Source: JACKCB01 sp964452775 (GTDB lineage Bacteria; Chloroflexota; Anaerolineae; Promineifilales; Promineifilaceae). Taken from it: a stretch of 64,000 bases of DNA. The stretch's first letter is position 1. The number at the start of each line of letters is the position of its first letter. Below, piece after piece: positions 45,426 to 52,748 of the stretch. A program made the position numbers and the translations under genes. Location of the stretch: the NCBI GenBank assembly GCA_964452775.1, contig CAYVQP010000006.1, positions 35,295 to 99,294 of the forward strand. Direction: 5' to 3'. The notes under the pieces were generated by a model that saw nothing but the letters and a program-made list of their open reading frames with translations, did no database searches and had not been told where the DNA came from.

Positions 45426-46946
45426 TTGAGTTCCCAGATTTCGTTGGATATGGTCCTGGCCCTGACGCCGGAGCTGCTCTTGCTGATCCTGGCAACGGCG
45501 ATTGTCTTCCATGATCGCTTGCTGCGGCCGGCCAGCGGCCGGCGGGCGGGATTGTTGACCGCATGGGGCGCTCTCGCGATCTTGCTGGTGACCGTGGGCA
45601 TCTGGCTGATCCTGGGTGTTCCGGCGGCCGGCGTGCCCTGGCAGGAGAACACCTATTGGGGCGGAATGATCCGCAACGACAGCGTGACCCTCGTCTTCCG
45701 GGTGATGTTCCTGACGGCGTTGGTGGTGACCAGCCTGTTATCGCTGGATGTGAAACGCCTGCAGCGCAGTGAGTATTACTTGTTGTTGGTCACCGCTACG
45801 ATGGGCTTCAGCCTGATGGCGGCTTCGGCCGACCTGATCATGCTCTTCATCGCTCTGGAGACGGCCAGCATCAGCCTGTATGTCCTGGCCGGCTTCTCCA
45901 CAAAGAGCACCCGCTCAACCGAGGCGTCCATGAAGTATTTCGTTTATGGCGCGTTTGCCTCGGCCGTGATGCTATTCGGCATGAGCTATATCTACGGCAT
46001 CATGGGAATGACGAACATTTATATGATCGCTGAAGCGGTCACGGGCTTCATTTCAACCAGCGGCCCGATCCCACCCGAGTTTAACGGCGTCTTCTTGTTG
46101 TCGGCAGTGATGCTGGTCTTTGGTTTCGGCTTCAAGGTGTCGGCGGTGCCTTTCCATTTTTGGACGCCCGACGTTTACGAGGGAGCGCCCTCCTCTGTGG
46201 TAGCTTTTCTTTCCACCGCGTCAAAGGCCGCCGGCTTTGCGGTGTTCATCCGGGTATTTGCGGCCGGCGTTTTTGGCTTGCCGGATTTCGCCAACGCCTG
46301 GTGGGCCATGTTGGTGGCGATGACCGTCGTGACCATGACGCTGGGCAATTTTCTGGCGATTTACCAGACCAACATCAAGCGCATGCTGGCCTATTCCAGC
46401 ATTGCCCAGGCCGGCTATGTGATGATGGGTCTGGTTGCCCTGTCTCAAGACGGCTCCGCGGCGGCTATGTTCTACTTGCTGATGTACGTGTTCACCAACG
46501 TAGCCGCCTTCGGCGTGGTTGTTCTGGTCAGCAACGAGACCGGTTCGGACGAGATGAAGGACTTCTATGGGCTCAGCCGGAGAGCGCCGGGCCTGGCCCT
46601 GGCCATGCTATTCGCCCTTCTCTCTCTGGGAGGTATCCCACCGACAGCCGGCTTCTTTGGAAAGTTCTTCATCTTCAAGGCCACCGTTGATGTGGGTCTC
46701 TGGTGGTTGGCGCTCATTGGCGTGTTGAATGCCTTTGTCGGCCTTTACTATTACTTGGGCGTGGTCAAGTACATGTATCTATATCGCGGGTCGGAAGAGG
46801 CGGAACAGTCAGCTATCCCGGTTTCACGCGCAGCGTACATCGGACTGGCAGTCAGCGTAATCGCCATCATCTTTCTGGGCGTAGTTGCCAATCCGGCATT
46901 TGAGTGGACCAGGAGTGCGGCGTCATCCTTCTTTTTGGGTGGCTGA
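45426..46946 (+). CDS. nuoN: NADH-quinone oxidoreductase subunit N
   Basis: A 506-residue antiporter-like subunit with about 14 helices, closest to the quinone end. It has IMLFIALETASISLYVLAGF, VSAVPFHFWTPDVYEGAPSS and IKRMLAYSSIAQAGY, all NuoN signatures. The start is a TTG at 45426, directly after the stop of nuoM2 and 7 bases after GGAGG (45414-45418). An in-frame ATG at 45450 has no better site. It is the last nuo gene here. Confidence 0.93.
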   Translation: MSSQISLDMVLALTPELLLLILATAIVFHDRLLRPASGRRAGLLTAWGALAILLVTVGIWLILGVPAAGVPWQENTYWGGMIRNDSVTLVFRVMFLTALVVTSLLSLDVKRLQRSEYYLLLVTATMGFSLMAASADLIMLFIALETASISLYVLAGFSTKSTRSTEASMKYFVYGAFASAVMLFGMSYIYGIMGMTNIYMIAEAVTGFISTSGPIPPEFNGVFLLSAVMLVFGFGFKVSAVPFHFWTPDVYEGAPSSVVAFLSTASKAAGFAVFIRVFAAGVFGLPDFANAWWAMLVAMTVVTMTLGNFLAIYQTNIKRMLAYSSIAQAGYVMMGLVALSQDGSAAAMFYLLMYVFTNVAAFGVVVLVSNETGSDEMKDFYGLSRRAPGLALAMLFALLSLGGIPPTAGFFGKFFIFKATVDVGLWWLALIGVLNAFVGLYYYLGVVKYMYLYRGSEEAEQSAIPVSRAAYIGLAVSVIAIIFLGVVANPAFEWTRSAASSFFLGG

Positions 46947-46955
46947 AAATGGGAA

Positions 46956-46983
46956 TTGCGACCTGGGGCAATTGTGATATAAT
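46956..46983 (+). promoter_or_regulatory. Promoter of the F0 ATP synthase genes
   Basis: TTGCGA (46956-46961), a 16-base spacer and TATAAT (46978-46983) with extended TG at 46975-46976. Transcription would begin near 46990, so the atp genes can be expressed apart from nuo. Confidence 0.65.
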
Positions 46984-47027
46984 GCGCAAGCTTTCGGCGC
47001 TTGCGCCGGTCGCACCTTAAGGTCAGT

Positions 47028-47306
47028 GTGTCCCGAAATCCGCAATTTAATCAAACTACGCTGCTTGCCGGCGTAATGGGGCAAATAGGATGCCTGGTAG
47101 TCTTCCTGGTAATCCTTTCACTTGGGGCAGGGATGCTGGTGGACAAGGTTCTGGGTACGGACGGCATTTTCACAGCACTTTTCATGTTAGGAAGCGTTCC
47201 GATTACCCTGTTTTTAGTAGTACGTGTAAGCCTTTCGGCGGCTCATCGGGCCCAGGAGCAGGTTGAGCAGCAGATGGCAAAATCGGAGAGAGATGACGAG
47301 GTATGA
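47028..47306 (+). CDS. atpI: AtpI-like small membrane protein of the ATP synthase operon
   Basis: A 92-residue protein with two hydrophobic helices (about 13-40 and 47-68) and a charged C-terminal coil. A Gly-rich first helix and DKVLGT between the helices resemble AtpI/AtpZ-type proteins. These lie before atpB in many operons and help c-ring assembly or Mg2+/Ca2+ handling. The start is uncertain: GTG 47028 (AAGG shortly before) or TTG 47001, which sits in a small hairpin. It overlaps atpB by 4 bases (ATGA). Confidence 0.7.
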   Translation: MSRNPQFNQTTLLAGVMGQIGCLVVFLVILSLGAGMLVDKVLGTDGIFTALFMLGSVPITLFLVVRVSLSAAHRAQEQVEQQMAKSERDDEV

Positions 47307-48397
47307 AGAAAAGATACATAGTATATCTCTGTGTGTTGCTACTCGTCGTCGTTGGCGGTGTGATGGGCGCTGGGCTTGTGCCGCCGGTATTGCCCATCAT
47401 TCAGTTGCCGGGCGAGGTCGTGATCCATTGGGGTGAAGGAAGTCCGCTGGAAGGATTATTTGGCAACGGCCTGACGAATACATTCATTGCGACCATACTT
47501 ACCTTCCTGGTGGTCACAGCGATTGCCCTGGCAGCCCGCGCGCGTTCGCGAACGGCAGAGGATGTGCCCACGGGCTATTACAACTTCATCGAGATGTTGG
47601 TTGAGCTGGCCTTTGGTTATGTACAGGGTGCAGCCGGCAAATGGTCCAAGGCATTTTTCCCCTTCTTCATGACCTTCATTCTCTGGATTGTGGTCGCCAA
47701 CTGGATGGAACTGGTGCCGGGCGTTGACTCAATCGGCGTTATGGAGGATGTCGCTCACCTGCGCGCTGAAGAGTTGTTGGAAAACGCCATTCACGAGGCG
47801 GAAGAGAGCGGCGAACCCTTGCTCCCCAAGGCGATTGAAGAGCTCGACAACGAATTGCGTCAGAAAATGGACGACTCCGTCGAAGAAGGCGTCCGTTGGA
47901 AGACGATCTTTATCATGAGTCCGGGCAGCTGGTTGCTGAGCGAGGAAGAAAAGGAACCTCCAATTTGGAACATCGTCCCCTTCGTGCGAGCGGCAGCCAC
48001 GGACCTCAATTTTACGTTAGCGCTGGCGTTCATATCGGTCGTGATGACCCAATACTACGGCATGCGCGCACAGGGCATGAAGTACTGGAGCAAGTTCTTC
48101 ACCTGGCCGGCGGATCGGATTGCGAAGAATCCGCTGGCGGTGCTGGACCCGGCAGTTGGCCTGCTGGAGTTCATCAGCGAGCTATTCAAGATCGTATCTT
48201 TTGCCTTCCGGTTATTGGGTAACATCTTTGCCGGACAGGTGCTGCTGTTTGTAATGGGCGCACTGCTGCCGATCGCCAACCTCTTCTTCTGGCACCTGGA
48301 GTTTGGCGTCGGACTGTTACAGGCGGCCATTTTTGCCCTGCTCACGCTTACCTTTATGGCCGGCGCTACGCAAGGGCATGGCGGCGAACATCACTAA
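47303..48397 (+). CDS. atpB: ATP synthase F0 subunit a, with inserted charged domain
   Basis: A 364-residue subunit a (271 in E. coli). The essential Arg is R303 in ELFKIVSFAFRLLGNIFAG, and the final QAAIFALLTLTFM helix is typical. Between NWMELVPG (near 131) and FVRAAATDLNFTLALA (near 226) there are about 85 mostly charged, Glu-rich residues, where E. coli has about 25. The insertion lies in a loop between membrane helices and looks helical with a WLLSEEEKEPP end. Its role is unknown. A 104-base gap separates it from atpE. Confidence 0.93.
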   Translation: MKKRYIVYLCVLLLVVVGGVMGAGLVPPVLPIIQLPGEVVIHWGEGSPLEGLFGNGLTNTFIATILTFLVVTAIALAARARSRTAEDVPTGYYNFIEMLVELAFGYVQGAAGKWSKAFFPFFMTFILWIVVANWMELVPGVDSIGVMEDVAHLRAEELLENAIHEAEESGEPLLPKAIEELDNELRQKMDDSVEEGVRWKTIFIMSPGSWLLSEEEKEPPIWNIVPFVRAAATDLNFTLALAFISVVMTQYYGMRAQGMKYWSKFFTWPADRIAKNPLAVLDPAVGLLEFISELFKIVSFAFRLLGNIFAGQVLLFVMGALLPIANLFFWHLEFGVGLLQAAIFALLTLTFMAGATQGHGGEHH

Positions 48398-48501
48398 TTC
48401 GTCCCGCCGGCGAACGACTGCCGGTAGGAAATCGGTCAATATGAGACCAAACGCACGACTTTTTGAACGAGAACTGAGAAATCATCTGGAGGAACGAGAT
48501 A

Positions 48502-48750
48502 ATGGACTTGGCTGCTGCGGAAGCAATTGCGATTGGACTTAAGCTGCTTGGGGCCGGGCTGGCGATGACGGGCGCGATTGGCGCCGGCGCCGGCGTTGGT
48601 ATCGTGGTCGGAGGCGCTGTGCAGGGCATCGCCCGCAATCCGGACGCTGCCGGTCAGATTACCGGTAACATGATCCTCGGCGTGGCGCTTGCGGAAGCGG
48701 TAGCTATCTACGCCCTAGTGGTCTCGCTCATTCTCATCTTCGTGGCCTAG
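48502..48750 (+). CDS. atpE: ATP synthase F0 subunit c
   Basis: An 82-residue hairpin forming the rotor ring. Helix 1 has the Gly-rich packing motif GAIGAGAGVGIVVGG, the polar loop is ARNP (44-47), and the ion-binding Glu65 lies in VALAEAVAIYALV. The residues next to it (Ala66, Val67) and the absence of Gln in helix 1 do not match the Na+ signature, so protons are the likely ion. GGAGG precedes the ATG. Canonical. Confidence 0.96.
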   Translation: MDLAAAEAIAIGLKLLGAGLAMTGAIGAGAGVGIVVGGAVQGIARNPDAAGQITGNMILGVALAEAVAIYALVVSLILIFVA

Positions 48751-48792
48751 GCGACAAAGAGATCGAGAGCGCGCATTAAGGAGAGGGATCAT

Positions 48793-49497
48793 ATGGAAGG
48801 ATTAGGCATTAATCTCGGCTATCTGCTCATGCAGATTCTGCTCTTCGTTGTGCTGCTGCTGGTGCTGCGGGCTTATCTCTATGCGCCAATCACCAGGACA
48901 CTTGAAGAGCGAAAGGCGCGCATCGCCAAGGGTCTGGAGGATGCGAGACAGGCCGCTATTGCGCGTGACAACGCAGACACGGATGCCAGGAAGATCCTGG
49001 ACAGCGCTCGTGGAGAAGCAGCAAAGATCCGCCAGGACGCTTCACTGGAAGCAGAGGAGCGGGCGAAGGCGATTGTGAACCAGGCCGATGAAGAGGCCAG
49101 GGGAATCGTGTTGGCTGCCAGGGACGACGCCGAACTGGAGCGCAACCGTATTCTGGCTGAGCTGCGCGGTCAGGTTGTCTCAATTGCCATGGCGGCGGCG
49201 CATAAAGTGGTTGGCGAGTCGTTGGATGAATCCAAACAGCACGAGTTGATCAATGATTTCCTGGCTGCTCCGCCTACCGGCTTGAAGGCCGCAAGCGGCG
49301 AGAAGGTGACCGTGACTAGCGCCTTGCCGTTGACGAGCAGGGAACAAGAACGCATCGAAAAGAGCGTTGACGCCGACAAAGTCACTTATCTGGTTGACCC
49401 GCGCATCCTGGGCGGCCTGATTGTGCGCGTGGGTGACCAGGTTGTGGACGGCAGTGTCCAGACACAAATGAGTTCGCTGCGCGAATCGCTGCAATAA
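48793..49497 (+). CDS. atpF: ATP synthase b subunit fused to a delta-like C-terminal domain
   Basis: A 234-residue protein (about 160 for ordinary b). Residues 1-160 are subunit b: one membrane helix (about 8-27), then a long Ala/Glu/Arg-rich coiled coil. Residues 170-234 (VTVTSALPLTSREQERI, then YLVDPRILGGLIVRVGDQVV and DGSVQTQMSSLRESL) match the C-terminal part of delta/OSCP. The N-terminal helical domain of delta that binds F1 alpha is missing. atpH does not follow; the operon ends here with a terminator. F1 genes are elsewhere, where a separate delta may or may not exist. Confidence 0.88.
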   Translation: MEGLGINLGYLLMQILLFVVLLLVLRAYLYAPITRTLEERKARIAKGLEDARQAAIARDNADTDARKILDSARGEAAKIRQDASLEAEERAKAIVNQADEEARGIVLAARDDAELERNRILAELRGQVVSIAMAAAHKVVGESLDESKQHELINDFLAAPPTGLKAASGEKVTVTSALPLTSREQERIEKSVDADKVTYLVDPRILGGLIVRVGDQVVDGSVQTQMSSLRESLQ

Positions 49498-49565
49498 AAT
49501 CGCCGACTCTCGTTAAAGAGGGAGAAGAAATAGTCATTCAGCCATAAACGCCTGGTTGCATGATG

Positions 49566-49606
49566 AGAGGTCAGGGTTCGAGTAGGACCTGACCTCTTGT
49601 TTTTTT
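49566..49606 (+). terminator. Intrinsic terminator after atpF
   Basis: A perfect 10-bp stem (49566-49575 with 49588-49597), a 12-base loop, and a run of seven T (49600-49606). It closes the nuo/atp region about 70 bases after atpF. Confidence 0.9.
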
Positions 49607-49633
49607 CAGGGGAACCACTGATTGGTCCAAGCG

Positions 49634-50860
49634 ATGAAACTGCCCATTCCTGAAAGTTTTGTGTGGCCGCAGTATGCCGGCGGTTCAATTGCCAACGTGC
49701 CGGCTACCATCGCGAGCTGGTTGGGCGTGCGTTTCCAGGGCTTGCCGCCGATAGCCAATCAACCGCCGGCCGGCGGCGATCCAATCCACCGCGTCGTGTT
49801 ACTGATCCTCGATGGGCTGGGCTGGCAATTGATCCCCACTCTGCAGAATGAGTTGCCGGCGTTGTTCGAGCGGGCGCGGACCGTCTCCCGCCTGACCTCG
49901 GTCTTTCCTTCCACGACTGTTTCTGCGTTGACCAGCCTCTGGACCGGCCTGGCTCCGGCGCAGCATGGCCTGGTCGGTCTGCGCCTGTTCTTCCCAAAGT
50001 GGGGAGCGCTGGGCCAGATGCTGAAGATGTCGCCGGAGTTTGTCGGCGAGTCAGATACATTGATTGAAGCCGGGCTGAAGCCGGAGGAGTTCCTGACCGG
50101 TCGCGGTTTTGCGCAGCAGTTAGCTGACGCCGGGGTGCCCACCTATTCCCTGAAACAACGTCATCTGCAGGGGACCGCTCTGAGCCTGATGCACAATCGC
50201 GGCGTGAAGGAAGAGTTGGCTGTCTATACGCCGGCGGATATGTTCGTGCAAATGCGCCAGCTCTTGTTGGCCCAGGCCAACAGGCAATTCTTCCTGTCTG
50301 CCTACTGGCCGACGGTAGATTCCTTGATGCACTGGCACGGCCCGTTGTCGGACAATGTGCGCGCCGAGGCGCGGATGCTGCTGGAGTTGTTGAAGCGGGA
50401 GGTGATTGCGCCGCTGGAACGCGCCGGCAAAGGCGGTACATTGTTGTGCGTTGTCGCCGATCATGGGCAAATTGATACGCCCATGGCGCAGCGGGTTTTT
50501 CTCGATCACCATCCAGAGATGACCGCCATGCTGATGATGCGCCCGGCCGGCGAGCCGAGGGCGGCGTATCTCTATGCGCGCCACGGAGCGAGCGCGGACC
50601 TGCTGGCCTACATTCGCGAGCGACTGGGTAAGCAGATGACGGCCCACGCGGTAGAAGAGGTGTTAGATGCCCAGCTGCTCGGACCGCCTGCGTATGCGCC
50701 GGAGTCGGCGCAGCGCCTGGGTGACGTGGTCGTGCTCATGCGGGACGGCCATGTGCTGCTGTCCGACGATGAGCCGGGATATTTGAAGCGGATGGTAGGC
50801 CGGCATGGTGGGTTATCGGCCGATGAGATGTACGTACCCTGGTTAGAGTTTGAACTTTGA
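49634..50860 (+). CDS. Alkaline-phosphatase-superfamily phosphodiesterase/nucleotide pyrophosphatase
   Basis: A 408-residue protein of the type I phosphodiesterase family. D60 (LLILDGLGW) is a metal ligand. SVFPSTTVSALTSLWTG holds the nucleophile Thr (94 or 95) with the usual SLxTG. DSLMHWHGP and VADHGQ supply the remaining metal ligands. ATG 49634 is chosen over TTG 49622. There is no signal peptide, so it acts in the cytoplasm if the start is right. It hydrolyses a phosphodiester or pyrophosphate, substrate unknown. It stands alone between the atp terminator and a phospholipid gene. Confidence 0.85.
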   Translation: MKLPIPESFVWPQYAGGSIANVPATIASWLGVRFQGLPPIANQPPAGGDPIHRVVLLILDGLGWQLIPTLQNELPALFERARTVSRLTSVFPSTTVSALTSLWTGLAPAQHGLVGLRLFFPKWGALGQMLKMSPEFVGESDTLIEAGLKPEEFLTGRGFAQQLADAGVPTYSLKQRHLQGTALSLMHNRGVKEELAVYTPADMFVQMRQLLLAQANRQFFLSAYWPTVDSLMHWHGPLSDNVRAEARMLLELLKREVIAPLERAGKGGTLLCVVADHGQIDTPMAQRVFLDHHPEMTAMLMMRPAGEPRAAYLYARHGASADLLAYIRERLGKQMTAHAVEEVLDAQLLGPPAYAPESAQRLGDVVVLMRDGHVLLSDDEPGYLKRMVGRHGGLSADEMYVPWLEFEL

Positions 50861-50940
50861 ATGGATGAGCGCGCGCTCACGGCTTGACATGCCTTGCTAA
50901 CTCCTGTAGCATCACGCCATCTTTCACAGACAGGTTGTTC

Positions 50941-51417
50941 ATGACTGCCCCTGACACCACTAAACCTCAGCCGGCCAAGCCGACGCTGACCGATCGCCTG
51001 CGGCGGATCTTCTTCCCAATCATTGACCCGGTGGTTACTGTCCTTGCCCACTGGAAGCTGTCCCCGGACTTATTGACCGTCCTGGGNNNNNNNNNNNNNN
51101 NNNNNNNNNNNNNNNNNNNNNNNNNNNNNNNNNNNNNNNNNNNNNNNNNNNNNNNNNNNNNNNNNNNNNNNNNNNNNNNNNNNNNNGTCTCCGGCTCGTT
51201 GATGGTCAGCTATGTGCGCTCAAAGGCTGAATCGCTCGGGCTGGACTGCAAGGTGGGCATCTTTAGCCGGGTGGAGCGCTACCTGGTGTTGATCGTCTTT
51301 CTCTTGCTGAACTGGCCGGATTACGCGTTGATAATCCTGGCGATTGGGGCCTACTTCACCCTGGGCCATCGCATATTGTATGTATGGCGCCAGGCCATGG
51401 CGCGCGACGGCGGATGA
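50941..51417 (+). CDS. CDP-alcohol phosphatidyltransferase, interrupted by an assembly gap
   Basis: The family joins a CDP-activated lipid to an alcohol such as inositol phosphate or glycerol phosphate. The N-terminus (residues 1-48) and the C-terminal part after the gap are seen. The latter has GSLMVSYVRSKAESLGLDCKVG, given as landmarks SYVRSKAE and KVGIFSRVER, which is typical of archaeal/actinobacterial-type enzymes. The catalytic DGxxARxxxxxxxxGxxxDxxxD motif should lie in the 100-N gap (51087-51186) and cannot be checked. The frame is the same on both sides of the gap. The stop overlaps the lgt start (ATGA). Confidence 0.8.
   Translation: MTAPDTTKPQPAKPTLTDRLRRIFFPIIDPVVTVLAHWKLSPDLLTVLXXXXXXXXXXXXXXXXXXXXXXXXXXXXXXXXXXVSGSLMVSYVRSKAESLGLDCKVGIFSRVERYLVLIVFLLLNWPDYALIILAIGAYFTLGHRILYVWRQAMARDGG
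51087..51186. other. Assembly gap of 100 N inside the phosphatidyltransferase gene
   Basis: Exactly 100 N, a placeholder. The frame is kept only if the real length is 1 modulo 3. The catalytic motif of the gene is hidden here. Confidence 0.98.
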
Positions 51418-52628
51418 GCGAATCGGATTCGCCGCGCCCACGCTGGCGCACGATTGAGCCCTACTGGTACATTATCCTTGCGCTGGTCATTCTCGGACTG
51501 GCGTTGTTTCTCTATCATCAAGTCACCGGTCTGACCCCCGACAGAGTCGCTTTCACCATCCCGTTCCTCAACCTGGATGTCTACTGGTACGGCATTATCA
51601 TCACCGGCGGCATTGCCCTGGGCGCATATGTGACTAGCCGGCTGGCTCGCGCGCGAGGGGAGCGGGTGTTTGCTGCCACGGTGGGAACTGAACTTCAAGA
51701 GCGTTCCCTCAGCCGGTTACAGCTGCCGGCAGAGTTGTTGAAGAACCTGGAGAAGCGACACTTCATGAACCTGGGACAGCTGTTGCTCGCCTGGGGCTAT
51801 AATCCGGGTTACCTAGGCCTCAACAAGGCAGGACAGCGGGAAGTGCGCAGCCGGCTGGAGAAGCAACCGGGGATTGCGCCGGAATGGCTCAGCGACGCCC
51901 CCTGGCGCATTTGGGACCCCGGCCACGTCTGGAACGGGATCATCTGGTGCCTGATCTTCGCCATTATCGGCGCGCGTCTCTATCATGTGCTTACCCCGTC
52001 GCCCAGCATGGCGGAGATCGGGATCACGTCCGCGTTGGACTATTTCCGCAACCCGCTGGAGCTGATCAACTTCCGCCGGGGCGGGTTGGGTATTTATGGT
52101 GGGTTGGCCGGCGGGCTGCTGGGACTTTTCATCTATACGCGGCGCGCGCGGATCCCCTTGTTAGCCTGGGCGGACATCGCGGCGGTGGGCGTGGCGCTCG
52201 GGCAGGCGGTCGGCCGCTGGGCCAACTTCTTCAACCAGGAGTTGTACGGCGGGCCGTCTAATCTGCCGTGGGCGATCACGATTGATCCAGCATATCGGCT
52301 GCCGGAATTTGCCGATGTAGTGCGCTTTCACCCCGCTTTCCTCTATGAGTCTATCTGGAGCTTTCTCACTTTCTTGCTGCTTCTATATCTGGCGCGGCGG
52401 GACGACGAGCGGACTATGCCCGGCGACCTCTTTGCTCTCTATCTGATTTTGTATGCCATCGGGCGCACATTGTTGGAGCTTGTGCGACTTGATAGCCGGA
52501 CGTTACAGCTCATGGGCGTCGAAGTTGGGCTGCCGGTAGCGACGCTGGTCTCGATTGTCATTGCCTTGCTGATGGCCGGCTGGTTGTTCGCCCGGCATCG
52601 CCGGCGACGACTGCGTGCTGCCCAGTAG
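51414..52628 (+). CDS. lgt: Prolipoprotein diacylglyceryl transferase with inserted helical domain
   Basis: A 404-residue Lgt (about 270-300 usual) that moves diacylglyceryl from phosphatidylglycerol to the lipobox Cys. RRGGLGIYGGLAGG, GQAVGRWANFFNQELYGG (essential Arg and Asn), FHPAFLYES and RTLLELVRLDSRTL are diagnostic. In the GGxxxHGG motif, His is Tyr here. Residues about 82-165 form an extra soluble segment. Within it, about 103-150 (LPAELLKNLEKRHFMNLGQ and GLNKAGQREVRSRLEK) resembles the helix-hairpin-helix of the RNA polymerase alpha C-terminal domain. ATG 51414 overlaps the previous stop. A lipoprotein gene (54182) lies close by. Confidence 0.9.
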   Translation: MSESDSPRPRWRTIEPYWYIILALVILGLALFLYHQVTGLTPDRVAFTIPFLNLDVYWYGIIITGGIALGAYVTSRLARARGERVFAATVGTELQERSLSRLQLPAELLKNLEKRHFMNLGQLLLAWGYNPGYLGLNKAGQREVRSRLEKQPGIAPEWLSDAPWRIWDPGHVWNGIIWCLIFAIIGARLYHVLTPSPSMAEIGITSALDYFRNPLELINFRRGGLGIYGGLAGGLLGLFIYTRRARIPLLAWADIAAVGVALGQAVGRWANFFNQELYGGPSNLPWAITIDPAYRLPEFADVVRFHPAFLYESIWSFLTFLLLLYLARRDDERTMPGDLFALYLILYAIGRTLLELVRLDSRTLQLMGVEVGLPVATLVSIVIALLMAGWLFARHRRRRLRAAQ

Positions 52629-52731
52629 CTCCTCGCTGTCTCTGCCCATCCGCGACACCCCCCATTTCCTCACAACGGCAAAGCGACGGCTGAGCGTTAC
52701 CAAAGCGTGTGTCGCTCCGGCGTGGCCGGTC

Positions 52732-52740
52732 TGGTAAACT
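52732..52740 (+). promoter_or_regulatory. Extended -10 before 52749, leaderless type
   Basis: TGGTAAACT: TG at 52732-52733 and TAAACT at 52735-52740, ending 8 bases before the ATG. The transcript would be leaderless or nearly so. Confidence 0.4.
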
Positions 52741-52748
52741 TGCGCCCG

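Noticed and set aside
46984..47006. Hairpin GCGCAAG/CTTGCGC before atpI
   Set aside because: The probable transcription start (near 46990) would remove most of its left arm, and no T run follows, so it is not a terminator.
49500..49610. GGTTCGAGT-like stretch that could be a tRNA T-loop
   Set aside because: There is no acceptor stem, D-arm or anticodon arm; it is the loop of the atp terminator.
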